The notes beneath the pieces are model-generated. The model made no database searches and was not told the DNA's origin. It was given only the letters and a program-made list of their open reading frames with translations. A DNA stretch of 64,000 bases from CAVSJJ01 sp963771015 (GTDB lineage Bacteria > Actinomycetota > Actinomycetes > Actinomycetales > Dermatophilaceae): assembly GCA_963771015.1 (NCBI GenBank), contig CAVYRN010000004.1, forward strand, positions 62,001 through 126,000, in the 5' to 3' direction. A program made the position numbers and the translations under genes. Below, piece by piece: positions 17,064 to 25,965 of the stretch (positions within the stretch are counted from its first letter, which is position 1; each line of letters begins with the position of its first letter).

Positions 17064-18142
17064 CCACGCTCCCAGAAGCTCGGGCCCACCGCTTCGCGGA
17101 ACGGCTGGGCAGAGACGAGGTAGCCCTCGTCGTCGACGGTGATCTTCAGCTGCGGCAGGGGACGCCTGGCGGGCCCGAAGATGACCCGGCAGTCGTCGGT
17201 GACGTCGAACGTCGACTGGTGGCACGGGCAGAGCAGGTGGTGCGTCGTGTGCTCGTACAACCCGACCGGGCAGCCGACGTGGGTGCAGATCTTCGAGTAG
17301 GCGACGATCCCCTCGTAGCTCCAGTTCCGTTCCTTCTGGGACTTGATGTCCTTCGGGTCCAGGCGCATGAGGAGGACGGCGGCCTTGGCCTTCTCCTCGA
17401 GGACGCCGTGCTGGAGGTCGAGCAGACCCTCGGGCAGCACGTGGAAGACCGAGCCGAGGGTGACGTCGGAGGCCTTGATCGGCGTGTTCTCGGGGTCGCG
17501 CATGAGCCGCAGCGGCTTGAACGTCGGGTTGTCGCCGGGCCCGGACGGCCCGCCGTTCCAGTAGGTCAGCGAGAGGGCCTTCTGCGGCAGCGGGCCGAGG
17601 CTGCCGACGAGCTGGACGAGCAGGGGGAGCGAGAAGAGGCCGAGGGAGCCGCCGAGGGTGTACTTGATGAGCGGGCGGCGGGTGATCTGGGAGGCCGCGC
17701 CACCCGCGAGGAAGGTCTGGGCGGCATCCTCGCGGTCGGCGTCGCTCGAGCGCATCGGGTGGCGCATCTCGACGACCTCGGTGTCCGGCATGAGCGTCTT
17801 GGCCCAGTGGACCGCCCCGAGACCGATGCCGAGCAGCGCGAGCGCGAGACCGACGCCGAGGACGACATGGGTCGTGTTCGCCTCGCCCACGCCGGGCAGG
17901 AAGAACGTGGCGTCCATGGGGACGGCGAAGTAGGCGACGAGGAAGATCAGCGTCCCCAGGATGGAGACCGAGAAGAGCGCGGCGACCTGGCGCTCGGCCC
18001 GACGGGCGCCGGCCTCGCTCGCGTCGGCCATCCGCGCGGTATGCGGCGGCAGGCCCGGGTCGGTGAACCGGTCGAGCGCGCCGGAGTCCCCGTCCGACGC
18101 CACGGCGTCGACCTCGGTGCTGGTGTGGTCCTGCTCGTTCAT
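17060..18142 (-). CDS. qcrA: Cytochrome bc1 complex Rieske iron-sulfur subunit
   Basis: 360 residues from ATG 18142. Actinobacterial QcrA has three membrane helices; hydrophobic stretches are seen at about 55-75, 95-115 and 165-185. The Rieske domain carries CTHVGCPVG and CPCHQSTFD, giving two Cys and two His for the [2Fe-2S] cluster, and ends FGPARRPLPQLKI. The cluster takes electrons from menaquinol and passes them to QcrC. It overlaps qcrB by 4 bases. Confidence 0.97.
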   Translation of the reverse strand: MNEQDHTSTEVDAVASDGDSGALDRFTDPGLPPHTARMADASEAGARRAERQVAALFSVSILGTLIFLVAYFAVPMDATFFLPGVGEANTTHVVLGVGLALALLGIGLGAVHWAKTLMPDTEVVEMRHPMRSSDADREDAAQTFLAGGAASQITRRPLIKYTLGGSLGLFSLPLLVQLVGSLGPLPQKALSLTYWNGGPSGPGDNPTFKPLRLMRDPENTPIKASDVTLGSVFHVLPEGLLDLQHGVLEEKAKAAVLLMRLDPKDIKSQKERNWSYEGIVAYSKICTHVGCPVGLYEHTTHHLLCPCHQSTFDVTDDCRVIFGPARRPLPQLKITVDDEGYLVSAQPFREAVGPSFWERG

Positions 18143-18179
18143 GCGGTGGGCATCCCTGTCATCTCGGCGGGAGGGGTGG

Positions 18180-18983
18180 TCAGGCGGACTTGTTGCCGAG
18201 CCAGACGGCCGCGGCGACGAGGACACCCAGGCCGAAGACCCAGGCAAAGAGGCCCTCGCTGACCGGGCCGAGCGAGCCGAGCCGAAGTCCGCCCGGGGTG
18301 GGAGCGTCCTGGGTGGCCTTGAGGTAGGCGATGATGTCGCGCTTGTCGGTCGGGGCGATGTTCTGGTCGTTGAAGACCGGCATGCTCTGCGGGCCGGTGT
18401 CCATGGCCTCGTAGATGTGCTTGGGGTCGGCCCCGAACAGCGACGGGGCGTACTTGCCGCGGGTCAGCGCGCCGCCGGCCCCGGCGAAGTTGTGGCACAT
18501 CGCGCAGTTGACCCGGAAGATCTCGCCGCCGCGGGCCGGGTCGCCCTTGGTCGGGTCGACCATCTCGTCGCTGGGGACCACCGGTCCCGGTGCGAGGGAG
18601 TCGACGTAGGCGCCGATCGCCGTGATCTCCGCCTCCGAGAAGGTCGTGCGCTTCTTGGGCGCCTGGATGCCGGGCGCGGCCATGGGCATCCGACCGGTCC
18701 CCATCTGGAAGTCGACGGCGGCCGACCCGACGCCGGCCAGGGCCGGGCCGGCGATCGCCGTGCCGTTTCCGGTCTGGCGCCCCTCGGCGTTGAGCCCGTG
18801 GCACGTGGCGCAGTTGGCCAGGAACAGCTGCTTGCCCTGGGTGACCTCGCCCGCGCTCACCGTGGCGGCCTCGGCCGGCTTGGGGGCCAGCGCGGCATAC
18901 ACGGCGCCGGTGAGGAAGAGGGCGAGCATGATGAGCACGGCGATGGCGGCCGGATGGCGGCGACGCGCTGCCAGAGCGTTCAC
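18180..18983 (-). CDS. qcrC: Cytochrome bc1 complex di-haem cytochrome c subunit
   Basis: 267 residues. An N-terminal membrane anchor (AIAVLIMLALFLTGAVYAA) is followed by two cytochrome c domains with haem motifs CATCHG and CAMCHN, Met ligands in MPMAAPG and SMPVFND, and a C-terminal membrane helix. It replaces a soluble cytochrome c by bridging the Rieske centre and CuA of CtaC. It lies 63 bases downstream of ctaE and 37 bases upstream of qcrA. Confidence 0.97.
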   Translation of the reverse strand: MNALAARRRHPAAIAVLIMLALFLTGAVYAALAPKPAEAATVSAGEVTQGKQLFLANCATCHGLNAEGRQTGNGTAIAGPALAGVGSAAVDFQMGTGRMPMAAPGIQAPKKRTTFSEAEITAIGAYVDSLAPGPVVPSDEMVDPTKGDPARGGEIFRVNCAMCHNFAGAGGALTRGKYAPSLFGADPKHIYEAMDTGPQSMPVFNDQNIAPTDKRDIIAYLKATQDAPTPGGLRLGSLGPVSEGLFAWVFGLGVLVAAAVWLGNKSA

Positions 18984-19046
18984 TGCGAGTGTCCTGTCGT
19001 CTGCGGTTGTGGGTGTCGGGCCGGGAGATCAGTCGAGGTCAGGCGC

Positions 19047-19718
19047 TCACTTGAGCAGGTAGATCATCGAGAACAGCACGATCCAGACGACATCGACGAA
19101 ATGCCAGTAGTAGGACGTCACGACGGCGCCGGTGGCCTGGGCGTGCGTGTATCGCCGGGTGGTGAAGGTCCGGCCGATGATGAGCAGGAACGCGATGAGT
19201 CCGCCGGTCACGTGCAGGGCATGGAAGCCGGTGGCGAGGAAGAAGATCGAGCCGTAGGCGTCCGAGGAGAGCGTCACGCCCTCGTGGACGAGGTTGGCGT
19301 ACTCGAGGACCTGGCCGGAGACGAACAGTGCGCCGAAGATGTAGGTGAGGACGTACCACTCCCGCATGCCCCACGTGGCGGGGTTGAGAAGGGAGCCGGT
19401 CCGAGCGACCTTGCCGTGCTCGGCCTGGCGGACGCCGAGCTGGCACCACACCGACGAGATGACGAGGATCAGGGTGTTCACCGACGCGTAGGGGACGTTG
19501 AGGTCCTTGGTCCGCTCGGCCCATAGCGCCGTCTCGTTCCCGCGGATCGTGAAGTAGAACGCGAACAGGGCCGCGAAGAACATCAGCTCGCTCGACAGCC
19601 ACACCATGGTGCCTACCGCGACCATGTTGGGACGGGTCGCCGGGCCGTGCCCGGGGATGCTCGGGACGGGCCCCGCGGGCCGGTTCTGGAGAGTCGATGC
19701 AGTCGCCACGGGCGCCAT
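19047..19718 (-). CDS. ctaE: Cytochrome c oxidase subunit III
   Basis: 223 residues from ATG 19718 (MAPVATAS...); the frame is open further upstream but that sequence is unlike the family. Five membrane helices, with the family markers SSELMFFAALFAFYFTIRG, GFHALHVTGG and YYWHFVDVVWIVLFSMIYLL. First gene of the ctaE-qcrC-qcrA-qcrB unit. The upstream region is relatively AT-rich for this genome and has a CRP-like site. Confidence 0.97.
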   Translation of the reverse strand: MAPVATASTLQNRPAGPVPSIPGHGPATRPNMVAVGTMVWLSSELMFFAALFAFYFTIRGNETALWAERTKDLNVPYASVNTLILVISSVWCQLGVRQAEHGKVARTGSLLNPATWGMREWYVLTYIFGALFVSGQVLEYANLVHEGVTLSSDAYGSIFFLATGFHALHVTGGLIAFLLIIGRTFTTRRYTHAQATGAVVTSYYWHFVDVVWIVLFSMIYLLK

Positions 19719-19833
19719 TATGTCGGTTAACGTCGCCGATCGCTGCGCCGACCCAAGGTTTTTTGTGCCTGACGGCCCGGGGGGGCCGGCGGGCGGCGGC
19801 TCAGGTCGGGTGGTGGGGCCGGTGCGATGACCG

Positions 19834-19849
19834 TGTGATATAGCGCACT
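19834..19849. promoter_or_regulatory. CRP/GlxR-like operator upstream of ctaE-qcrCAB
   Basis: TGTGATATAGCGCACT matches TGTGA-N2-TA-N2-TCACA in the left half and centre and in three of five right-half bases. It lies 116 bases before the ctaE start and 93 bases before the divergent receiver-protein gene, so it could serve either. Together with the site before ctaC it suggests Crp-type control of respiration. Confidence 0.4.
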
Positions 19850-19941
19850 TTCTCGGCATGATCTGCGTCACTCCCGGCGACCGCCGTCCGGCCCCGGACC
19901 GCGTCGGTCGGTCGGCCCGGCGGCCCCGGTACGATGCCCGC

Positions 19942-20403
19942 ATGACCTCCGCGCACGATCCGGCCGGAACCGCGGCCAGCCCAGAGTCCGAGCGCACCGG
20001 GAACGGCCCGCGCACGGTCTCGGTCCTGCTCTACAGCGACGACTACTCGACCCGCGACGCGGTCCGGGCAGCCGTCGGGCGCCGCCCCGCGCGCGATGTC
20101 GAGGTCGTCCGGTGGCACGAGTGCGCGACGGCCCCGGCGGTCATCGAGGCCGCGGACGCCGGGGGGTACGACCTGTTCGTCCTCGACGGCGAGGCGACGC
20201 CGACCGGCGGCCTCGGCCTGGCTCGCCAGCTCAAGAACGAGATCTTCCGGTGCCCGCCGATCCTCGTGCTGACCGGCCGCCCGCAGGACGCCTGGCTGGC
20301 GGGGTGGTCCCTCGCCGACGAGGTGGTCCCGCACCCGCTCGACCCGGCGGCCCTCGCCGACGCCGTCGCGCGGCTCGCCCGCGGGCACGCCGCGGTCGGC
20401 TGA
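19942..20403 (+). CDS. Orphan receiver-domain protein (atypical response regulator)
   Basis: 153 residues from ATG 19942, after which a disordered N-terminal tail precedes the domain. Receiver features: acidic pair in LLYSDDYS, the likely phospho-acceptor Asp in YDLFVLDGE, and the Thr in LVLTGRP. The conserved switch Lys before the last helix (usually KP) is replaced: VVPHPLDPAAL has His. No output domain. It ends 5 bases before trpD, so the two are probably co-transcribed. No sensor kinase is nearby. Confidence 0.75.
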   Translation: MTSAHDPAGTAASPESERTGNGPRTVSVLLYSDDYSTRDAVRAAVGRRPARDVEVVRWHECATAPAVIEAADAGGYDLFVLDGEATPTGGLGLARQLKNEIFRCPPILVLTGRPQDAWLAGWSLADEVVPHPLDPAALADAVARLARGHAAVG

Positions 20404-20408
20404 GCGCG

Positions 20409-21477
20409 ATGAGCGGGTCCGAGCCGGTCGCCACGACGTGGCCGGACGTGCTGACCACCCTCCTGCACCGCGAGGACCTCGGCCTGGACCAGGCCCGATG
20501 GGCGATGACCCAGATCATGTCGGGCGACTCGCACCCCGTGCAGGTGGCGGCCTTCCTCGTCGCGCTGCGGGCCAAGGGCGAGAGCGTCGCGGAGCTGCGC
20601 GGCGCTCGCCGACGTCATGCTCGAGCACGCCAACCGCATCGAGGTCCCCGGTCCGAGCATCGACGTGGTCGGGACCGGCGGGGACCGCCAGCACACCGTC
20701 AACATCTCGACGATGTCCGCCGTCGTCGTCGCCGCGACGGGCCTGCGCGTCGTCAAGCACGGCAACCGGGCCGCCACCTCCTCCTCGGGCTCGGCCGACG
20801 TCCTCGAGGCGCTCGGAGTCGACCTCACCCTCAGCCCCGCCCAGGTCGCGGAGGTCGCCGAACGGACCGGGATCACCTTCTGCTTCGCTCAGGCCTTCCA
20901 TCCAGCGATGCGCCATGCCGCGGAGGCACGGGCCAACCTCGGGGTGCCCACCGCGTTCAACGTCCTGGGTCCGATGACCAACCCCGCCCAGCCCACGTAT
21001 GCCGCGGTCGGCGTCGCCGATGCCCGGATGACGCGGCTCATCGCCGGGGTCTTCGCGGAGCGGGGGACCGCGGCGGCGGTCTTCCGCGGCGACGACGGCC
21101 TCGACGAGGTGACCATCGCGACGACCTCGACGCTGTGGTGGGTGCGCGACGGTGCGGTGACCGAGGTCGTTCTCGACCCGGAGGAGCTCGGTGTGTCCCG
21201 GCAGAGCCTCGACACGATCCGTGGCGCCGATGCCGCGTTCAACGCGGCCGTGGCGACCCGTCTCTTCGACGGCGAGCTGTCGGCCGTCCGTGACGCGGTG
21301 CTGCTCAACGCCGGCGTCGCGTTGGCGGTGGCCGCGGGAGCTCGCAGCACCACGCCGCACGACATCGTCGACGCGGTGCGGACCGGGATGTCGCGGGCCG
21401 CCGAGGCGATCGACTCCGGCGCGGCTCGGCACATCCTGCGGGAGTGGGTGGCCGCCACCCGCGAGCTCGCGGGCTAG
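20409..21477 (+). pseudogene. trpD: Anthranilate phosphoribosyltransferase trpD with a +1 frameshift
   Basis: The N-terminal 65 residues (ATG 20409, through RAKGESVAELRG) and the remainder (LADVMLEHANRIEVPG onward, to 21477) are in different frames. One extra G at about 20604 breaks the gene; removing it gives a 355-residue protein of normal TrpD length. Both parts look intact: GTGGDRQHTVNIST, KHGNRAATSSSGSADVLEALG and NPAQPTYAAVGV. TrpD joins anthranilate to PRPP in tryptophan synthesis. An internal ATG at 20617 could make a 286-residue product lacking most of the helical domain. This may be a sequencing error or a real lesion. Confidence 0.85.
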
Positions 21478-21512
21478 GTGGCCGCCCTCGGTCGACCGGT
21501 CCGGGGTGCCGG

Positions 21513-21794
21513 TCAGCCGTCGAAGCCGAGGCTGAATGCCGCCTCGAGGTCGTGGCGCGAGTACGTGCGGAACGCGATGTGGGTCGCCGTCGCGGTGACG
21601 CCGGAGACCTTGTTGAGCTTGTCGGCGATGACGTCATGGAGCTGTTCGTGCTCGCGGACCCGGACCATGGCGATGAGGTCGGCGTCGCCGGCGACGGAGT
21701 AGACCTCGCTCACGCCGTCGAGCTCGGCGATCTCCTGGGCCACCTCGGGGATCCGGTCGACGTCGGCGGAGATGAGGACGATGGCGGTGATCAC
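21513..21794 (-). CDS. Stand-alone Lrp/AsnC ligand-binding (RAM) domain protein
   Basis: 93 residues. The full length is a single RAM/AsnC effector domain (ITAIVLISADVDRIPEVAQEIAELDGVSEVYSVAG at the start), with the GDADLIAMVRV core typical of the family. There is no DNA-binding helix-turn-helix. Such solo domains are thought to bind amino acids or to pair with full-length Lrp proteins. It lies convergent to trpD (35 bases between stops) and next to the DnaQ-type nuclease gene. Confidence 0.85.
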   Translation of the reverse strand: MITAIVLISADVDRIPEVAQEIAELDGVSEVYSVAGDADLIAMVRVREHEQLHDVIADKLNKVSGVTATATHIAFRTYSRHDLEAAFSLGFDG

Positions 21795-21831
21795 GCCGCC
21801 AGCCTAGGCCCCCGGGCCGGGCGTGGAGCGG

Positions 21832-23526
21832 TCAGGCCGTGAGGGCGCCGGCGGCGCCGCGCACGGGACACGTCCAGGCGCCGTCGACATCGACAACCCG
21901 CACCCCGGGGGTCTCGAGCCAGCGCAGCACCGTCGTCGTCTCCTCGGGAGTCGCGGCCGTCGCCGGTGGGTGCGGCGCGGGCACCACCTCGGCACTGGCC
22001 CGCAGCGCCTCGACGTAGGGCAGGGGGTCGGCCCCGCGGGGGGAGCGGGTGGACGCGGCGAGCCGACCGTGTCGGACGCAGACGATCTCCCAACCGCCGG
22101 CCGCCCCGGGCCGCGCCGCCACGAGCTCGGCGATCCGGGCGATCGGGTCCATCCGCTGCGCGGCCGCGGCACCGCGGACGAAGGCGGCCAGCCGGTCGCG
22201 GACCGCGCCGGCCTCCTCGAAGCGCTCCTGCGCGGCCAGAGCGGTCATCCGCTCCCGGAGGGCGGCCACCGCCTCGGTCGGATCGCCGCGCAGCAGCCGG
22301 GTCGCGCGCTGGGCGATCGCGGCATACTCCCGCTCGCTCTGCGCGCCGGTGCACGGTGCGCCGCACCGGCCCATCTCGGCCAGCAGGCACGCCGACCCCG
22401 GCTTGGTGGGGCTGATCCGATCGATGCACTGGCGCAGCGGGAGGACGTCGTGGAGGGCGGCGACGGCGTCCTGGGCCGCGGCCCGGGAGCCGAACGGCCC
22501 GACGTAGGGTGCACCGTCGCCCCGGACGGTGCGGACGATCGAGAGCCGGGGGAACGGCTCGACGGTCAGCTTGACCCACAGGGCCCGCTCGGGACGGGTC
22601 GAGCGACGGTTGTACGGCGGTTTGTGCTCGGCGATGAGGCGCAGCTCGCGGACCTCCGCCTCGAGCGCCGTCGCACAGACGACCGGTGTCACCGACGCGG
22701 CGATGCGGACCATCTCGGCCATCCGGCGGCGCTGCTCCGAGGCGGTGAAGTACTGACGCACCCGGGTGCGGATCGACACCGAGGTGCCGACATAGAGGAC
22801 CCGACCGGCGGAGTCCTTGAAGAGGTAGACCCCGGGCTCGTCGGGCAGGCCGTCGGCGAGGTGGCGCTTGCGCCGGGTCGCGGCCGGCACCCGGGAGGAG
22901 TAGTCGGACAGCTCCTCGATGCTGTGCACGCCGAGCGAGCCGACCCGCCCGATGAGGCCGTGGAGGACGTCGACGGTGGCCCGGGCGTCGTGCAGGGCCC
23001 GGTGGTCCGGCGTGGTGGTCGCTCCGAAGAGGACGGCGAGCGAGGACAGCCGGTGGTTGGGGACCTCGTCGCGGGTGACGAGCTGGCGGGCGAGGCGGAC
23101 GGTGTCGAGGACCCGGTTGCCGGGCCACGGCGTGTCGATCGCGGTCGCGGCCGCCTTGAGGAAGGAGATGTCGAAGCCCGCGTTGTGCGCGACGAGGACC
23201 GCCCCGGCCGAGAACTCGAGGAAGGCCGGCAGGACGGTGTCGATCCGGGGGGCGCCGGCGACCATCGTGTCGGTGATGCCGGTGAGGACGGAGATGAACG
23301 CCGGGATCGCGGTGCCCGGGTTGACGAGGGTCTGGAACTCGCCGAGGACCTCGCCGCCGCGCACCTTGACGGCACCGATCTCGGTGATGCCCGAGTCGGC
23401 CGGGCTGCCGCCGGTCGTCTCGAGGTCGACGACGACGAAGGTGACGTCGGCCAGCGAGGTGCCCAGGTCATCGAGGGTGCCCTGGACGATCCGCATGCCG
23501 ACGACGCTAGGCGGGCGGTCCGACAT
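21832..23526 (-). CDS. DEDDh exonuclease fused to a GIY-YIG (UvrC-like) nuclease
   Basis: 564 residues (an ATG at 23496 is an alternative start). Residues 25-200 form a DnaQ-type exonuclease: VVVDLETTGG, LVAHNAGFDISFL and HRALHDARATVDVL give the DEDDh set. Residues about 225-310 are a GIY-YIG domain (PGVYLFKDSAGRVLYVGTS ... RVRQYF). The C-terminus resembles UvrC's middle region, with a Cys cluster (CLLAEMGRCGAPC). It matches Rv2191 of M. tuberculosis, next to trpD as here. A DNA repair role is inferred. Confidence 0.93.
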   Translation of the reverse strand: MSDRPPSVVGMRIVQGTLDDLGTSLADVTFVVVDLETTGGSPADSGITEIGAVKVRGGEVLGEFQTLVNPGTAIPAFISVLTGITDTMVAGAPRIDTVLPAFLEFSAGAVLVAHNAGFDISFLKAAATAIDTPWPGNRVLDTVRLARQLVTRDEVPNHRLSSLAVLFGATTTPDHRALHDARATVDVLHGLIGRVGSLGVHSIEELSDYSSRVPAATRRKRHLADGLPDEPGVYLFKDSAGRVLYVGTSVSIRTRVRQYFTASEQRRRMAEMVRIAASVTPVVCATALEAEVRELRLIAEHKPPYNRRSTRPERALWVKLTVEPFPRLSIVRTVRGDGAPYVGPFGSRAAAQDAVAALHDVLPLRQCIDRISPTKPGSACLLAEMGRCGAPCTGAQSEREYAAIAQRATRLLRGDPTEAVAALRERMTALAAQERFEEAGAVRDRLAAFVRGAAAAQRMDPIARIAELVAARPGAAGGWEIVCVRHGRLAASTRSPRGADPLPYVEALRASAEVVPAPHPPATAATPEETTTVLRWLETPGVRVVDVDGAWTCPVRGAAGALTA

Positions 23527-23639
23527 CGGCCGGGAGGCGCGCCCGCTCCCGGGACCCGTGCGGTCGCCGGCGCGGCCGGTGTCGTTCGGCTGTCGGAGGT
23601 CGTCGTTACGGTGAGGATCGAACCGAAAGGGGTGATCCC

Positions 23640-23909
23640 ATGGCTTCCGAGGCCACCACGCGCCCGGGGTTGCTGGTCATCGACTGCGCGACCTGCCCGG
23701 CCCGCGAGCTGCACTGTGCCGACTGCATGGTGACGGCCCTGGGTCGGCTGCCTGAGCCCGGTGTGCCGCTCGACGTCGATGAGCGGACCGTCGTCACGAC
23801 GCTCGTACGCGCCGGGATGCTGAGCGCCGAGGCGGCCGCCACGGTCCGGGCTCGTCGGGTGCCGGGCGAGCGGGTCGGCACCGAGGGCGAGCGCCGCGCC
23901 GCCGGGTAG
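23640..23909 (+). CDS. Small conserved-type protein with two Cys pairs
   Basis: 89 residues with a good AAAGGGG ribosome site upstream. The centre reads DCATCPARELHCADCMVTALG: CxxC and CxxC spaced by six residues, which could bind zinc or a cluster. The remainder is an Arg/Glu/Ala-rich helix. I do not recognise a named family. It is convergent with the acyl-CoA ligase gene (stops 5 bases apart). Confidence 0.7.
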   Translation: MASEATTRPGLLVIDCATCPARELHCADCMVTALGRLPEPGVPLDVDERTVVTTLVRAGMLSAEAAATVRARRVPGERVGTEGERRAAG

Positions 23910-23914
23910 GTCGC

Positions 23915-25705
23915 TCAGCCGCCGTAGAGCCGCTCGACGTCCTCGCCGAAGTCGCGCATGACGACGTTGCGCTTGAGCTTGAGGGACGGGGTGAGGTGTC
24001 CGGACTCCTCGGTGAAGTCGGTGTCGAGCATGGCGAACTTGCGGATCGACTCGGCCTTCGAGACCGCGGTGTTGGCGTGGTCGACGGCGGTCTGGACCTC
24101 GGCGAGCACCCGCTCGTTCGTCCGGGCCGCCTCAACGGAGATGGCGCCCAGTCCGTGGTTGGCCGCCCAGCCGGGGAGCATCTCCGCGTCGAGGGTGACG
24201 AGCGCCGCGATGAACGGCTTTCCGTCGCCGACGACCATGCACTGAGAGATGAGTGGGTGGGCCCGGAGCAGGTCCTCGAGGACGGCGGGGGCGACGTTCT
24301 TGCCGCCGGCGGTGACGATGAGCTCCTTCTTGCGCCCGGTGATCCGGAGGAACCCGTCGTCGTCGAGGTCGCCGATGTCGCCGGTGTGGAACCAGCCGTC
24401 CTTGATCGCGTCCGCCGTCGCCTGCTCGTTGCGGTGGTACCGCGCGAACACGTTCGTCCCGCGGATGCAGATCTCGCCGTCCTCGTCGATGCGGATGGAC
24501 ACACCGGGCAGCGGCGGCCCGACCGTGCCGATCTTGGTATGACGGGGCAGGTTGACCGTCGCCGGGGCGGTCGTCTCGGTGAGGCCGTACCCCTCGAGGA
24601 TGGTGATCCCGGCGCCTCGGAAGAAGTGGCCGAGCCGGGTGCCGAGCGGGGCACCGCCGGACACGGCGTACTGGATCCGGCCACCCATCGCTGCTCGCAG
24701 CTTGGTGTAGACGAGCTTGTCGAAGACCGCGTGCTTGAGCTTCAGCCCCAGCGGCAGGTGTCCGGTGTCGAGGGACTCCGAGTACGCGATGGCGGTGTCG
24801 GCCGCGACGCCGAAGATCCGCCCCTTGCCCTCAGCCTCGGCCTTGGCCTCGGTCGCGTTGTAGATCTTCTCGAAGACCCTGGGCACGGCGAGGACGAAGG
24901 TCGGCTGGAAGGTGCCGAAGTCGGGGAGCAGGTTCTTGATGTCGGCCGAATGGCCCGTCGTGGCACCGGCGACGACGCACAGCACCTCGATGAACCGGGC
25001 GAAGACATGGGCCAGCGGGAGGAACAGCAGGGTCGAGGCGTCCGGACGTCGGACCACCTCGGCGAGCTTGTCGGCAGCGTTCTCGGCGAGGTCGAGGAAG
25101 TTGCCGTGGGTCAGCTCGACGCCCTTGGGGCGCCCGGTCGTGCCCGAGGTATAGATGATGGTGGCGACGCTCGACCGGGTGACCGCGCTGCGGGCCGCGT
25201 CGAGCTCGTCGTCGGAGACCTCGTCGGCGCGCGCTCGCAGCTCGTCCAGGCCTCCCTCGTCGATGGCCCAGGTCGCGCGCAGACCGGGGAGCCGGTCGCG
25301 GACCTTGTCGACCGTGGCGCGGTGGGCGGGCGTCTCGACGATGACGGCGACGGCGCCGGAGTCCTCGAGGATCCACTGCACCTGCTCCGGCGCGGAGGTC
25401 TCGTAGATCGGCACCGGGACGGCCCCGGCCGCCCACAGGGCGAAGTCGCTCAGCGTCCACTCGTAGCGGGTCCGGCTCATCAGCCCGACGGCTTCCCCGG
25501 GACGCACACCGGCGGCGAGCAGGCCCTTGGCCAGCTCGCGGACCTCCCGGGCGAAGGTGGCCGTCGTCACCGGTGTCCAGGTCGTGCCCTCACGGACCGC
25601 GAAGGCGGCACGGTCGGGACGCTGGGCGGCATTGAGGTCGGGGACGTCTCCGAGGTTGAGCGCCGGTCCGGGCTCGACGACGACGGGGGTGGTCATCTCC
25701 TGCAC
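23915..25705 (-). CDS. AMP-binding long-chain acyl-CoA ligase (FadD15-like)
   Basis: 596 residues from GTG 25705, which has AAGGAG five bases upstream; ATG 25696 is the alternative. ANL-family motifs: TIIYTSGTTGRPKGVELTHGN (nucleotide loop), EGYGLTETTAPATVN, WFHTGDIGDLDDDGFLRITGRKKELI and a C-terminal GHLTPSLKLKR. The enzyme activates fatty acids to acyl-CoA through acyl-AMP. It corresponds in order to fadD15 (Rv2187) in M. tuberculosis. A TAGGGT -10-like box (reverse strand) lies about 100 bases upstream. Confidence 0.92.
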   Translation of the reverse strand: MQEMTTPVVVEPGPALNLGDVPDLNAAQRPDRAAFAVREGTTWTPVTTATFAREVRELAKGLLAAGVRPGEAVGLMSRTRYEWTLSDFALWAAGAVPVPIYETSAPEQVQWILEDSGAVAVIVETPAHRATVDKVRDRLPGLRATWAIDEGGLDELRARADEVSDDELDAARSAVTRSSVATIIYTSGTTGRPKGVELTHGNFLDLAENAADKLAEVVRRPDASTLLFLPLAHVFARFIEVLCVVAGATTGHSADIKNLLPDFGTFQPTFVLAVPRVFEKIYNATEAKAEAEGKGRIFGVAADTAIAYSESLDTGHLPLGLKLKHAVFDKLVYTKLRAAMGGRIQYAVSGGAPLGTRLGHFFRGAGITILEGYGLTETTAPATVNLPRHTKIGTVGPPLPGVSIRIDEDGEICIRGTNVFARYHRNEQATADAIKDGWFHTGDIGDLDDDGFLRITGRKKELIVTAGGKNVAPAVLEDLLRAHPLISQCMVVGDGKPFIAALVTLDAEMLPGWAANHGLGAISVEAARTNERVLAEVQTAVDHANTAVSKAESIRKFAMLDTDFTEESGHLTPSLKLKRNVVMRDFGEDVERLYGG

Positions 25706-25965
25706 GGTGTCTCCTTCGCCGGGCACCAAGCGCCGCGGGACCCCGACTCCGAGGATCGACCCGCCCCGCGCGTGTGCGCTCTCACTCTGCTGGACGCTCT
25801 CAACCCTATTGTCCTCCGTCCCGCTCCGTGGTCCGTCGCCCACCGGACCCCACGTGTCGGGCGTCACGCCGCGGCGGGCCACCCGGCATCGGGTCACTCC
25901 CGCCGTCGGTGACCCCGCACAGGTCAGCGGCCTCCTCGGGCGAGGCAGGGGGTAGCCTTCCGGCC

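Noticed and set aside
19720..19760. T-run (GGTTTTTTGTG) near 19758 as a Rho-independent terminator
   Set aside because: It lies in the divergent promoter region upstream of ctaE with no preceding stable stem; more likely part of a relatively AT-rich promoter.
25706..25965. A longer N-terminus for the acyl-CoA ligase (open frame to 25897)
   Set aside because: The extra residues are low-complexity and unlike the family, while GTG 25705 has a well-placed AAGGAG.
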